DNA of 64,000 nucleotides, from positions 34,559 through 98,558 of the forward strand of contig NZ_JBFRXP010000011.1 in NCBI RefSeq assembly GCF_041146875.1, given 5' to 3'. Source of the DNA: Igneacidithiobacillus sp041146875. GTDB taxonomy: Bacteria > Pseudomonadota > Gammaproteobacteria > Acidithiobacillales > Acidithiobacillaceae. Below the pieces are notes generated by a model. The model had not been told where the DNA came from. It worked only from the letters and a program-made list of their open reading frames with translations, and made no database searches. The first letter of the stretch is position 1. Each line of letters starts with the position of its first letter. Below, in pieces: positions 9,068 through 17,905 of the stretch. The translations under genes were made by a program, and so were the position numbers.

Positions 9068-10444
9068 ATGACTACTGATGTTGTCATCTTGGCCGCAGGC
9101 AAGGGCACGCGCATGCGGTCGGCGTTGCCCAAGGTGTTGCAACCCTTGGCAGGAAAGCCGCTGCTTGCACATGTGTTGGGGACGGCGCGCGCGCTCCCTG
9201 GGGGAGCTCGCATTCATGTCGTTGTCGGCTTCGCTGCGGACGCGGTGCGCTCGTCCTTCGCGCAAGATGACGATCTGCTCTGGCACCAGCAAGCGCAGCA
9301 GCTGGGTACCGGCGATGCCGTGCGCCACGCACTGCCCGCCTTGCAGGATGCCTCGCGGGTCTTAGTGCTGTGTGGCGACGTGCCGCTACTGCGCGCCGAG
9401 ACCCTGAGCCGCTTTCTGGAGAACACGCCCGCCGACGCCCTCGGACTGTGCACCGGGAACTTGGCTGAGCCCGAAGGCTACGGTCGCATCGTGCGCGGCC
9501 CTGATGGCGAAGTTTTGGGGATTCGCGAGGAGCGTGATTGCAGCGCGGACGAGCGGACGCTGCGAGAAGTGAATCTCGGAATCATGCTCCTGCCCGCACA
9601 CCGCCTCGCCGACTGGCTGGCGCGCTTGCAAGCCAGCAATGCCCAAGGGGAGTACTACCTGACGGATCTGGTTGCCTTTGCCCGCAGCGACGCTGTGGCG
9701 GTGCACGGCTTCCGCCTGCCGCAGCCAGAGGAGGCCCTGGGGGTGAATGATCCGGTACAACTGGCGATGGCGGAACGGCTCTATCAGCGCTGGCAAGTGG
9801 AGAGTCTGCAGCGTGCCGGTTTGCGTTGTGCGGATCCTGCACGCCTGGACCTGCGCGGAGAACTGCAGTTTGGTGCCGACTGCTGGATCGATCCCAATGT
9901 GATTATCGAAGGCAAGGTGCGCCTGGGGGATCGGGTGCGGATCGGTGCCGGGGCCATCTTGCGCGACTGCGAAATTGCCGACGACGCGGAGATTCTACCC
10001 TACTCTTTGCTTGAAGATGCGCGCATTGGCTCGGCTGCGCGGATTGGTCCTTTTGCGCGTATTCGACCGGGTAGCGAGATTGGCGCGCGTGCCCATGTGG
10101 GCAACTTTGTCGAAACGAAAAAAGTCGTCCTCGGTGAAGGGAGCAAGGCCAATCATCTGAGTTATCTGGGCGATGCTGAGATTGGTAGCGGCGTGAATAT
10201 TGGAGCCGGAGTGATCACCTGTAATTACGATGGGGTGCACAAGCATCGTACGCAAATCGGCGACGATGTTTTTGTGGGTTCCGACACGCAGTTGGTTGCG
10301 CCGGTGGTCGTGGGGGCCGGAGCCACCATTGGTGCCGGCAGCACCATTACCCGTGCGGTGCCGGAGGGCGGTTTGACCCTCAGCCGTAGCCCGCAAAAAT
10401 CGGTGCCCCACTGGCAGGGTCCGAAAAAATCCTGTACACCTTGA
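9068..10444 (+). CDS. glmU: Bifunctional UDP-GlcNAc pyrophosphorylase / GlcN-1-P acetyltransferase
   Basis: GlmU makes UDP-N-acetylglucosamine for peptidoglycan and LPS by acetylating glucosamine 1-phosphate and then transferring UMP. The N-terminal uridyltransferase starts with VVILAAGKGTRMRS. The C-terminal half is a left-handed beta helix of hexapeptide repeats (from about residue 255, many I-G-A-G type turns) with the acetyltransferase region KANHLSYLGDAEIG. I chose the ATG preceded by GGAGCG; an in-frame TTG 54 bases earlier lies within the terminator. Its length of 458 matches the family. It is followed by glmS, which makes the precursor. Confidence 0.96.
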   Translation: MTTDVVILAAGKGTRMRSALPKVLQPLAGKPLLAHVLGTARALPGGARIHVVVGFAADAVRSSFAQDDDLLWHQQAQQLGTGDAVRHALPALQDASRVLVLCGDVPLLRAETLSRFLENTPADALGLCTGNLAEPEGYGRIVRGPDGEVLGIREERDCSADERTLREVNLGIMLLPAHRLADWLARLQASNAQGEYYLTDLVAFARSDAVAVHGFRLPQPEEALGVNDPVQLAMAERLYQRWQVESLQRAGLRCADPARLDLRGELQFGADCWIDPNVIIEGKVRLGDRVRIGAGAILRDCEIADDAEILPYSLLEDARIGSAARIGPFARIRPGSEIGARAHVGNFVETKKVVLGEGSKANHLSYLGDAEIGSGVNIGAGVITCNYDGVHKHRTQIGDDVFVGSDTQLVAPVVVGAGATIGAGSTITRAVPEGGLTLSRSPQKSVPHWQGPKKSCTP

Positions 10445-10471
10445 ACGAACTCGGAAGAGGATAAAAGCGGC

Positions 10472-12307
10472 ATGTGCGGAATTGTTGGTGGGATTGCGGC
10501 AGAGGATGTGGTCCCTGTCATTTTGGAGGGCCTGCGGCGCCTGGAATACCGTGGCTACGATTCTGCAGGCTTGGCCTTTGTCGATGGCGATGGTGATCTG
10601 CAGCGGCGGCGCAGCGTTGGCCGGGTGGCGGAGTTGGCGGCCTTGCAGGCAAGCGAGGGCTTTCATAGTCGCGTGGGTATTGGCCACACTCGCTGGGCGA
10701 CCCATGGTGGCATTGCCGAGAACAATGCCCACCCGCTGGTGTCCCACGACGAAATTGCAGTGGTCCATAACGGCATCATCGAAAACTACCAGAGCATCCG
10801 CAGTCGTCTGCAGTCCCTAGGCTACCTGTTTAGCTCCGAGACCGATACCGAGGTCATAGCCCATCTGGTGCACTGGTATCGCCAACAGCTGCCGACTCCG
10901 CTAGCTGCAGTCCAGGCCACCAGTCGCGAGCTCCAGGGGGCGTACGCCTTCGCGGTGCTCAGTCGTCGCGACCCCGAGGAATTGATTCTGCACCGCAAGG
11001 GCTGCCCTCTGCTGCTGGGCATCGCCGAAACCGGACATTATTTTGCCTCAGATGTAGCCGCGTTGCTGCCGGTCACGCGCCGGGTAATCTACTTGGAAGA
11101 TGGTGATTTTGCCCGACTACAGCAGACGCAGTTGACTCTGCAAGATGTAGCGGGTTTACCCCTGCAACGGGAGGAGCACTGGAGCCAGCTCAGTTCCGCG
11201 GCCATCGACCTCGGTCCCTACCGGCACTTTATGCAGAAAGAAATCCACGAACAGCCCCGCGCCGTTGCGGATACTCTGGAGGCCGCCGTGAATGGGGATT
11301 TCTCCATTGATCAGCTGTGGGGGGAGGGCGCATCGGAACGCCTGCGGCAGATAGACCGCGTCCTCTTCCTCGCCTCGGGGACGAGCCATTACGCGAGTCT
11401 TGTGGGTCGCCAGTGGATGGAATCCATCGCCGGTGTTCCCGCGCAAACGGAGCTGGGCCACGAGTATCGCTATCGCGAGAGTATCGCCGACCCCCGCCAG
11501 CTCATCGTTACGTTGTCGCAATCCGGGGAAACACTGGATACCTACGAGGCCCTGCGCCACGCGCAGGCCTTAGGACATACGCAGACCTTGTCGATTTGTA
11601 ACGTCGCCGAGAGTGCAATCCCACGGGCCTCAGCGCTGCGCTTTTTGACCCGGGCGGGACCGGAAATCGGGGTCGCCTCGACCAAGGCGTTTACCACCCA
11701 ACTCGTGGCGCTGTATCTGCTGGCCTTGAGCATTGGGGTACTGCGTGGGCGGGTTAACGACAGCGCGCTGCAGGAGCATCGCGAGGCCTTGCGCCAACTG
11801 CCGGGTAGCATTCAGCAGGCTCTCAATCTGGAGCCGCAAATCCAGCTTTGGGCCAATCAATTTGCCGACAAGGAACATGCGCTCTTCCTGGGCCGTGGCC
11901 TGCATTATCCCATTGCGTTGGAAGGGGCGCTGAAGCTCAAGGAAATCTCCTACATCCATGCCGAAGCCTATCCCGCAGGAGAGTTGAAGCATGGCCCCTT
12001 GGCGTTAGTAGATCGGCAAATGCCGGTGGTAGTGATTGCCCCCAATGATCAGTTGTTGGAGAAGGTCGCAGCCAACATGCAGGAGGTCTATGCTCGCGGC
12101 GGACAGCTCTACGTCTTTACCGACTTGGATAGTCACTATGAAGCCAGTGACGGCGTGCATGTGATTCGCTTACCGCGCCACGCCGGCTTGCTCTCACCGG
12201 TACTGCATGCCATCCCCGTGCAACTCCTGGCATACCATGCTGCCCTGGTGAAGGGTACCGACGTGGATCGTCCACGCAACCTTGCCAAGGCGGTGACGGT
12301 GGAGTGA
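10472..12307 (+). CDS. glmS: Glutamine-fructose-6-phosphate aminotransferase (isomerizing)
   Basis: GlmS converts fructose 6-phosphate and glutamine to glucosamine 6-phosphate, the first step to UDP-GlcNAc. The N-terminal Ntn glutaminase starts MCGIVGG, so Cys2 becomes the nucleophile after Met removal. The two SIS sugar-isomerase domains follow (for example ASGTSHYAS and LSQSGETLDT at about 300-360, and the second from about 455), and the C-terminus ends in the conserved KAVTVE. The 611 residues match E. coli. It lies 27 bases after glmU with a GAGGA site, so the two are likely cotranscribed. Confidence 0.97.
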   Translation: MCGIVGGIAAEDVVPVILEGLRRLEYRGYDSAGLAFVDGDGDLQRRRSVGRVAELAALQASEGFHSRVGIGHTRWATHGGIAENNAHPLVSHDEIAVVHNGIIENYQSIRSRLQSLGYLFSSETDTEVIAHLVHWYRQQLPTPLAAVQATSRELQGAYAFAVLSRRDPEELILHRKGCPLLLGIAETGHYFASDVAALLPVTRRVIYLEDGDFARLQQTQLTLQDVAGLPLQREEHWSQLSSAAIDLGPYRHFMQKEIHEQPRAVADTLEAAVNGDFSIDQLWGEGASERLRQIDRVLFLASGTSHYASLVGRQWMESIAGVPAQTELGHEYRYRESIADPRQLIVTLSQSGETLDTYEALRHAQALGHTQTLSICNVAESAIPRASALRFLTRAGPEIGVASTKAFTTQLVALYLLALSIGVLRGRVNDSALQEHREALRQLPGSIQQALNLEPQIQLWANQFADKEHALFLGRGLHYPIALEGALKLKEISYIHAEAYPAGELKHGPLALVDRQMPVVVIAPNDQLLEKVAANMQEVYARGGQLYVFTDLDSHYEASDGVHVIRLPRHAGLLSPVLHAIPVQLLAYHAALVKGTDVDRPRNLAKAVTVE

Positions 12308-12387
12308 GCAGACAGTAAGTTACATTATTGTTCTGTAACCAACCTCACCGCGTACAAGGAAAAAACTGGCCAAGGCGAACTGATCGT

Positions 12388-12472
12388 CTACACTAAAAAG
12401 GTGGGTAGTGTAGTTCCCGATGCTGGGGTGTCTAGCCGATAACCACTTCAGTAGTTATCCAAATTTTATCGG
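12388..12472 (+). promoter_or_regulatory. Structured leader upstream of the DsrE-like gene
   Basis: The 191 bases between glmS and the DsrE-like gene hold several inverted repeats: CTACACT (12388-12394) with AGTGTAG (12407-12413), GATAAC (12438-12443) with GTTATC (12454-12459), and CCGATA (12436-12441) with TATCGG (12467-12472). The last two share bases 12438-12441, so they exclude each other, as in a switching leader. A further small repeat, GTTACA/TGTAAC, lies at 12319-12339 just after glmS. I cannot name a known riboswitch class, and ordinary operators are an alternative. Confidence 0.35.
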
Positions 12473-12498
12473 CAGATTCACGATGAAAGGAGAGTATC

Positions 12499-12876
12499 AT
12501 GTCTGAACAGCAAGCACCTGATCTCGTCATTATTTTGATCGCTGGCCCAGAAAATCCGAAGCGTTTACCTTCGGCTTTCTTCTTGTCATCCACGGCGGCG
12601 GCTAATGAGCAATCGGTGTTGATGTACTTTACCGGCCCGGCGACGGAATTATTGGCAAAGGGCAAAGCCGAGACCATTTTCCCTATGCCTGGCGGCAAGA
12701 GTTTGGCCGGTTTTATGAAGCTCGCAGAAGATAACGGTGTACAATTCGTCGGCTGTCTCCAGTCCCTGGAACTCAACGGTATGAGCAAAGAGGATTTGGC
12801 CTGGGATATTCCCTTGGTTACCCCAAGTGCAGCAATGCCGATCTTAGGCGCTGCTGGCCGCATCTTGACCTGGTAA
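12499..12876 (+). CDS. DsrE/DsrF-like family protein
   Basis: This 125-residue protein resembles the DsrE/DsrF-like fold, small cytoplasmic proteins that relay sulfur as a cysteine persulfide or associate with Hdr-like sulfur oxidation in chemolithotrophs. Visible family features are the N-terminal strand (VIILIAG), the helix with AFFLSSTAAANEQSVLMYF, and the putative persulfide cysteine in VQFVGCLQSLELNGM, which matches the position of the conserved DsrE cysteine. There is no signal peptide. It stands alone between glmS and a non-coding gap, with an AAAGGAGAG site and its own structured leader. No hdr, tusA or rhodanese gene is next to it, so its partner is unknown. Confidence 0.75.
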   Translation: MSEQQAPDLVIILIAGPENPKRLPSAFFLSSTAAANEQSVLMYFTGPATELLAKGKAETIFPMPGGKSLAGFMKLAEDNGVQFVGCLQSLELNGMSKEDLAWDIPLVTPSAAMPILGAAGRILTW

Positions 12877-12896
12877 GCCTTCGACCTGTCCTTATC

Positions 12897-12921
12897 GGGA
12901 GCAGCACTCTGTGTTGCTCCC
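12897..12921 (+). terminator. Hairpin after the DsrE-like gene
   Basis: GGGAGCAGCAC (12897-12907) pairs with GTGTTGCTCCC (12911-12921) over 11 positions including one G-U pair, with a 3-base loop, 20 bases after the stop codon. There is no T run behind it, so it may end transcription only weakly or act as a 3' stabilising stem. Confidence 0.5.
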
Positions 12922-13363
12922 CACATTGGCTTATCCACGCTGAGTTACCCGTTGCGTGGCACCATCATGAACCGCGACAACTTGGGCTATGAACAAAGCA
13001 GGTCTGGATAGACTAATAGCTGCACATAGCTACGGTGCAGGGTCGTGGGTATGTCCTGCTCGACAGATCCGTTTAAGTTTTCCGGTACCTGTGTCGTAAC
13101 CCTTAATTATGATCGAAATGCTTAACTGGCTGGGCGATCAGCCATCTTTTTACAGAGGGATTACTTTTTGGCAGTAGATGACGATGCGCAGATGGGACAA
13201 ACTTTCCAGCCACCGATCGTTGCAATTCCTTCCAGTCGGTTGGGTGGAGTCGCTCTTGAATTGTGGAGTCCATGGCCCATGCTTGGTTACAGCCTGCGTT
13301 GTTTTCGAATAGCCATCGCTGGAGCCACAGTAGCCTCTGCACCAGTGGCGCCGAGTTCTCCTT
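12922..13363. other. Gene-poor gap with a possible minus-strand gene relic
   Basis: From 12877 to 13363 there is no convincing gene. No tRNA, IS end or known riboswitch is seen. In one minus-strand frame, codons run open from about 13360 to 13163 except for a single TAA. The downstream piece begins ATG at 13280 and is listed separately. The GGDEF/EAL gene's promoter must also lie in this gap, but I could not pick a convincing -35/-10 pair. Confidence 0.4.
13161..13280 (-). CDS. Possible 39-residue zinc-binding micro-protein or gene remnant
   Basis: This very short open frame (ATG to TAA, 39 residues) ends in the protein-like stretch GWKVCPICASSSTAKK with one CxxC pair. The same frame continues upstream of the ATG past one TAA for another 22 sense codons (ending AMAIRKQRRL), so this may be the 3' end of a gene broken by a stop codon. 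The ribosome-binding site is poor and third-position GC is only moderate, so chance is a real possibility. No function can be assigned. Confidence 0.22.
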   Translation of the reverse strand: MGHGLHNSRATPPNRLEGIATIGGWKVCPICASSSTAKK

Positions 13364-15184
13364 ATGCGTGACGGTGTTGCGTCCCCTGAACCGAGCCTGC
13401 TGATGATTCCTGCCCCTTTCTTGGAGCGCCTGAGGGCATTAAGCCGGCAGTATGACTTTTCCGCCTTTTTCTTGATGGCCGCAAATTTGGCGGCAGAAAG
13501 CCTGCACGCCGATGGCGCCGCCTTCATTGTCCATGAAGGCAATTCTCTGCGCTATCTATTCTTTCATGGCCTACCGGATAGTTATAACTCTTTGTCGCAG
13601 CATGTTTTTTCTGATGATGAGGGGATTAGTGGCGAAGCTTTTCACCAGGATACGGCCATCTACGCCCCGGACTATCCCAACAGTATCTGGGCTATGCCCG
13701 AGTACGTGGGAACCGGTTTACGGGGTAGCGTGGCTATACCGGTACATGGTCCGGAAGGTTGCAGTGGTATTTTGGCGGTTTCCTGGTTCCGTTCCGCTCC
13801 GTCGCAGCTTCCGGATAGCGAGTTGCATTTGGCCGAGCTCTTGGCCGACATGTTGGGCGCAGCGTGGTACCGAATGCGGATCGAGTCGGACTTGGAGCGC
13901 ATCGCTACGAGCGATAGCCTCACTGGCATTCACAACCGTTATCAGCTTGAAGAACGCATCGCCGCAGCCTGTGCTCGAGCGCAACACAAGGAAGCGCTAT
14001 TAGCCGTGATCCTGCTTGATCTGGATGGCTTCAAAGCCATCAATGATGCCATGGGGCATCAGGCGGGTGATCGACTGCTACGGGAGATTGTCAGCCGGCT
14101 CCAAGATGTTGTTCGCCCCGGGGACACTTTGGTGCGGTACGCTGGCGACGAGTTCATTCTCCTGGCTGAGGACTTGCGCCGCGTACGCGAAATTGAAGAG
14201 CTCATGACCCGCATCATGACGGCCTTAAAAATCCGCATGGGTCTGCACGAGCAACGGATTAGTGTTTCCGTCAGTGCTGGGGTCAGCGTGTATCCCCTGG
14301 ACGAAGGGAGCCCCGAAGAATTGCTGCACCACGCCGATCTAGCCCTCTACCGAGCCAAAAATGAAGGCGGAAATAGTTGGCGAATCTACGATCAAAATGA
14401 GGATCAAAGTGCCTTGGAGCGGCAACGGCTGCGCAGCGAGTTGGATCGCGCTCTGCAAGCGTCTGAATTCCTCCTGTACTGGCAGCCCATCATCTCTTTG
14501 CGCACGGGACGCTGTGTGGGCGCTGAGGCGTTGTTGCGCTGGCAACACCCGAGCAATGGACTGCTTTTGCCCGGCACTTTTTTGGAGGTGGCCGAAGATT
14601 CTCCGATTATGCAGCGCATAGGGCAGTGGGTGATGAAGACCGCTTGCCGTCAAGGAGAAATCTGGCATGCCGCGGGTATGGACCTCGACATCCACATTAA
14701 TCTGGCTGCCCGCCAAGTGGAAAACCATCGCCTCTGCGACGATCTACGAAGTACCCTGAGTGACTGCCCCGCTCTTCCTCCCGCCAAGGTTTGCCTGGAA
14801 CTAGTGGAACGCATCGCCTTGCGAGATATCCAAAAAACGGCCCGGATGATTGCCGACTGTCGGGGTATAGGGGTGCATTTTGCTCTGGATGATTTTGGTA
14901 CCGGGCCAGCGGCACTGCAGTATCTGTTGGAGCTGGATTGCAACCAGATCAAAATCGACCATAGCTTCGTCATACCTATGGCCCACAGCCGCCGTCACCG
15001 GCGAATGGTGCAGGCCATGCTGCAGATGGCGCAGGCCTTGGAGGTGACCGTCACCGCAGAGGGTATTGAGGACGAGGAGACACGTTGCTTGTTGCGTGAG
15101 CTAGGTGCCGAGCAGGGCCAAGGCTTCGGCATCGGTAAACCGATGCCCGTGGAGAGCTTCAACAGCTATTTGCGAGGATCGTAG
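13364..15184 (+). CDS. GAF-GGDEF-EAL cyclic-di-GMP enzyme (AGDEF variant)
   Basis: This 606-residue cytoplasmic protein has a GAF-type sensor (about residues 20-170), a diguanylate cyclase domain (about 180-345) and an EAL phosphodiesterase domain (about 350-600). The cyclase signature is AGDEF at 260-264 instead of GGDEF, with no RxxD inhibitory site five residues before it. The EAL motif is intact at 388-390 (AEALLRW), and the metal and catalytic residues appear in NLAARQ, DDFGTG, IKIDHSF and TAEGIED. Phosphodiesterase activity is therefore the safer prediction; the cyclase domain may be weak or a GTP-sensing partner. No membrane segment is seen. It stands alone after a long gap. Confidence 0.9.
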   Translation: MRDGVASPEPSLLMIPAPFLERLRALSRQYDFSAFFLMAANLAAESLHADGAAFIVHEGNSLRYLFFHGLPDSYNSLSQHVFSDDEGISGEAFHQDTAIYAPDYPNSIWAMPEYVGTGLRGSVAIPVHGPEGCSGILAVSWFRSAPSQLPDSELHLAELLADMLGAAWYRMRIESDLERIATSDSLTGIHNRYQLEERIAAACARAQHKEALLAVILLDLDGFKAINDAMGHQAGDRLLREIVSRLQDVVRPGDTLVRYAGDEFILLAEDLRRVREIEELMTRIMTALKIRMGLHEQRISVSVSAGVSVYPLDEGSPEELLHHADLALYRAKNEGGNSWRIYDQNEDQSALERQRLRSELDRALQASEFLLYWQPIISLRTGRCVGAEALLRWQHPSNGLLLPGTFLEVAEDSPIMQRIGQWVMKTACRQGEIWHAAGMDLDIHINLAARQVENHRLCDDLRSTLSDCPALPPAKVCLELVERIALRDIQKTARMIADCRGIGVHFALDDFGTGPAALQYLLELDCNQIKIDHSFVIPMAHSRRHRRMVQAMLQMAQALEVTVTAEGIEDEETRCLLRELGAEQGQGFGIGKPMPVESFNSYLRGS

Positions 15185-15311
15185 AGAGACTGCCGGGCAG
15201 TGTGCTAAGGGTGTGCTTAGGTTGATTGGTTGGGACGGGGCGCGGTGACTTGCCGAACAGCTACGGCAGAGTGAATGATGTTGCTCCCGTAGCCATCTCA
15301 TGGAGAGCAGA

Positions 15312-15980
15312 ATGAAAAGTCTGACGTGCAGTTTGGCCGTGTTGGCCTGTTTCATCACCCCCGTGGCTTGGGCAGCTACCCAAAGCGCAAAACCACAGGT
15401 AGAACTGCAACTGACGCAGAAATACACCGTTGCGAATAGTGAGCTCGTCGCCCGCCTGACCGCGACGGCTGCCCGAGCACAAGCGGATCAGGCAGCTAGT
15501 TCGGTCAATGCCGACCTTCGCTGGGCAGAGCAACAGTTGCAAGCGTACCCACAAATCCACTGGCAATTGGCTGGCTACAGTAGTAATCGCCAGGGCGACA
15601 AGGGCTGGCAAATGGAAGGGGACTTGTCGTTGCGCGCGGAACCCAAGCTATTGCTGCCGGTTTTGGCGACACTCCAGTCGCGTTTGCAGTTGCGCTCGCT
15701 GCAGTCCGAGGCCTCCACTTCCGCCATTGCCGCCGCGCAAAAGCAGGCGCGTGCGGCGGTAGTACATCGCTTCGTCAAAGACGCTCAGGCCGTCTGCCAA
15801 AATTTGGGGCTATCCTGGGGAGGAGTGGAACACGTCAGTATTCAGGGTGGGGTCCCAGTACGACCCGTTGTTCCCGTCTTCATGGCGGTGGAACGGTCTG
15901 TACCCGCGCCGGTAGCGATCGGGCATAGCGAAAGTCATGGTCAAATTGATTTAGTAGGCGCAGCATTTTGCAATAACTAG
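15312..15980 (+). CDS. SIMPL-domain (DUF541, YggE-like) secreted protein
   Basis: The N-terminus is a clear Sec signal peptide (charged start, hydrophobic core LAVLACFITPVAW, likely cleavage after AWA near residue 21). The mature part resembles the SIMPL/DUF541 family: a segment of alternating short and Ala/Gln-rich helices (VNADLRWAEQQLQAYPQ), a strand ending in a basic loop, and a C-terminal repeat with LQLRSLQSEAS. SIMPL proteins are periplasmic or membrane-associated and of poorly known function, some linked to oxidative stress. I chose the second ATG because GGAGAG lies at the right distance; the first ATG is 12 bases upstream. The stop codon lies inside the terminator stem. Confidence 0.72.
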   Translation: MKSLTCSLAVLACFITPVAWAATQSAKPQVELQLTQKYTVANSELVARLTATAARAQADQAASSVNADLRWAEQQLQAYPQIHWQLAGYSSNRQGDKGWQMEGDLSLRAEPKLLLPVLATLQSRLQLRSLQSEASTSAIAAAQKQARAAVVHRFVKDAQAVCQNLGLSWGGVEHVSIQGGVPVRPVVPVFMAVERSVPAPVAIGHSESHGQIDLVGAAFCNN

Positions 15981-16005
15981 CCTAATATATAAGGCTAGTT
16001 ATTTT
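15972..16005 (+). terminator. Terminator-like hairpin after the SIMPL gene
   Basis: An 11-base perfect stem, AATAACTAGCC (15972-15982) with GGCTAGTTATT (15993-16003), 10-base loop, then TT. It overlaps the stop codon of the SIMPL gene and ends 22 bases before the next start codon, so it could also serve as an operator for the HDOD/GGDEF gene. Confidence 0.65.
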
Positions 16006-16027
16006 GCGTAGTTGACTGGGGAGGAAA

Positions 16028-17902
16028 ATGGCAACGAGGAATGCAGATTGGCTATCCCAGTATCGCCAGGGTGGTAAACTCCCCTCGCCTAAAGGTGTGT
16101 ATCTGGAAGCATTACGGCTTCTGGAGCAAGAGGAAGTCGACAATCGCGAACTTGTCCGAGTGCTGCAATCTGACCCGGCAACAAATGCGCGCCTCTTACA
16201 GCTCGCGAATGTCTCGATTCGGACGCGCTCACGCCCCATTGTAGCGGTTTCTGATGCAATTCTGGTTCTTGGACAAGCGCAAATTAAACGCCTGATTTTG
16301 GCGTTGGCTCTCATTCAATCGACCACTCCACGAGTGGCGGGTTTTGATTACAGCCGTTTCTGGACGCTTGCGCTGTTGTCGGCGTTGGCGGTGCGGGCAA
16401 TGGCAGAGCAGCTTGGGCAGGTCAATTCAGACGAAATATTTGTCGTGGCGCTGTTAGCCAAAGTGGGAGAACTCGCCTTGGTGAGCTTGTTTTCCGAGAG
16501 TTATGTGGAATTGCTCGGCAACGCGTCGCCATCCGATGTTAATGCGCGGTTGCGTGCGGAACGCCAGCAGTATGGCATCGACCATGACGAGTTATCTTCG
16601 TTGCTGGTAGAGGAATGGGGATTGCCGATGGTCTTCGTCGAGGCCGTATTTCATCAATCGCAGCCGGAGGCATTGGGCTCCTTTCCTGACGCGAGCCGGT
16701 CCCTTTTTCTTGCCCGCCTTCTCCGTCTCGGTCAGGGCATGGCGGGAATCTGTCTGCGCGAGAATACGCAACGATCGGATGACGCGGAGCAAATGGCCCT
16801 AGAGATTGCCAAGCTCGGCTTGGACGATATGCTCGTCCGCGAGCAAGTCTCGCGCCTGCTTTTGGGTTGGGAGTATTGGCAAAGTCTTTTGTTAGAAGCC
16901 GCTCCCTTGCTTTCGGAACCATTTGACTGGGATGGTTTGACGGGTCAGAAGGATGTTCGATCGACCGATTTTTCGCAGTTGCGGGTCGCCTGCCTCGCGA
17001 AGCAGAGCGAGTTACCGGTAGAGTGCGCAGAAATGATGTCACTTTTAGATCTGCCGCTGGGAACGCTGCCAAATGCCAATGATGTCGCTGGTCTGGATTT
17101 GCTATTTATCCCCTACCAACCAAACAATGTTGAGTGGATAGCAGAGAATTTGACCGGCCTGGACCCGGTGCTCGGGCCATACGTCTTGCTCTTTGGCGAG
17201 AAGCTCGAGGCGCAGAGTGAGTCTGAATTGTTTCGCCTCGGCATTGATGCGTACGAGTCCAAACCTCTCCAGTCTGAAAACATGCAAAAGCACTTGCAAC
17301 TCGCTCAACGCCGTCGTGAGGCAAGGCAAAAATACCTGCACCGACAGCAGCGCATGCGCCGGTTCTCGGGCTCTTTGGTGGGCATCAATCGGGACTTGCG
17401 TCAAGCAGCGCTAACCGACCCGCTTACGAACCTGCGCAATCGTCGCTATGCTGACGAAAGGCTCGAGCAGGAATGGACGATTGCTGAACGGCATGACAAA
17501 AATCTAGCCCTGATGCTTCTTGATCTAGACAATTTTAAAAATATCAACGATTCACTTGGGCACGATGTTGGCGACGAGGTGCTCAGCAGAGTGGCGCGAG
17601 TTCTGGACGATTTTGCTCGCCATCAAGATATTCCCTGCCGTGTTGGCGGCGATGAGTTTTTGATTATTTGTCCGGAGACGGATGCTCTCGGTGTAAAGGT
17701 ATTGGCGCAGCGAATTTGCGCGCGGTTGGCCGCCATAGAAACGTGGACTGGCCTGCAGCATGATGTTTCGGTAAGTATTGGGGTCGCGAGCCGCGATGCG
17801 CAGATGTCTTGCGCAAAGGGCTTAATTCAAGCTGCTGATCACGCTCTGTTTGAAGCGAAGCGGCAGGGGCGCAATCAGGTGGTGGAGTTTTCGCGCCCCT
17901 GA
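16028..17902 (+). CDS. HDOD - pseudo-receiver - GGDEF diguanylate cyclase
   Basis: This 624-residue protein has an N-terminal HDOD domain (about residues 15-230; LLQLANVSIRTRSRPI and DAILVLGQAQIKRLI are typical), a central region resembling a receiver fold (about 310-420) and a C-terminal GGDEF domain (about 445-620). The receiver-like part ends in GIDAYESKPLQSE, like the switch Lys region of response regulators, but the phosphoacceptor Asp strand reads LLFIPYQPN, so it is probably a non-phosphorylated pseudo-receiver. The cyclase site GGDEF is intact at 540-544, and RHQD lies exactly five residues before it, a complete product-inhibition site. It should make cyclic-di-GMP. No membrane helices are seen. 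Confidence 0.88.
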   Translation: MATRNADWLSQYRQGGKLPSPKGVYLEALRLLEQEEVDNRELVRVLQSDPATNARLLQLANVSIRTRSRPIVAVSDAILVLGQAQIKRLILALALIQSTTPRVAGFDYSRFWTLALLSALAVRAMAEQLGQVNSDEIFVVALLAKVGELALVSLFSESYVELLGNASPSDVNARLRAERQQYGIDHDELSSLLVEEWGLPMVFVEAVFHQSQPEALGSFPDASRSLFLARLLRLGQGMAGICLRENTQRSDDAEQMALEIAKLGLDDMLVREQVSRLLLGWEYWQSLLLEAAPLLSEPFDWDGLTGQKDVRSTDFSQLRVACLAKQSELPVECAEMMSLLDLPLGTLPNANDVAGLDLLFIPYQPNNVEWIAENLTGLDPVLGPYVLLFGEKLEAQSESELFRLGIDAYESKPLQSENMQKHLQLAQRRREARQKYLHRQQRMRRFSGSLVGINRDLRQAALTDPLTNLRNRRYADERLEQEWTIAERHDKNLALMLLDLDNFKNINDSLGHDVGDEVLSRVARVLDDFARHQDIPCRVGGDEFLIICPETDALGVKVLAQRICARLAAIETWTGLQHDVSVSIGVASRDAQMSCAKGLIQAADHALFEAKRQGRNQVVEFSRP

Positions 17903-17905
17903 GCG

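Noticed and set aside
12927..12936. DnaA-box-like TTATCCACG near 12930 and TTATCCAAA near 12455
   Set aside because: Only two imperfect boxes, no AT-rich unwinding element and no dnaA or gyrase genes nearby, so no evidence for an origin in the gap.
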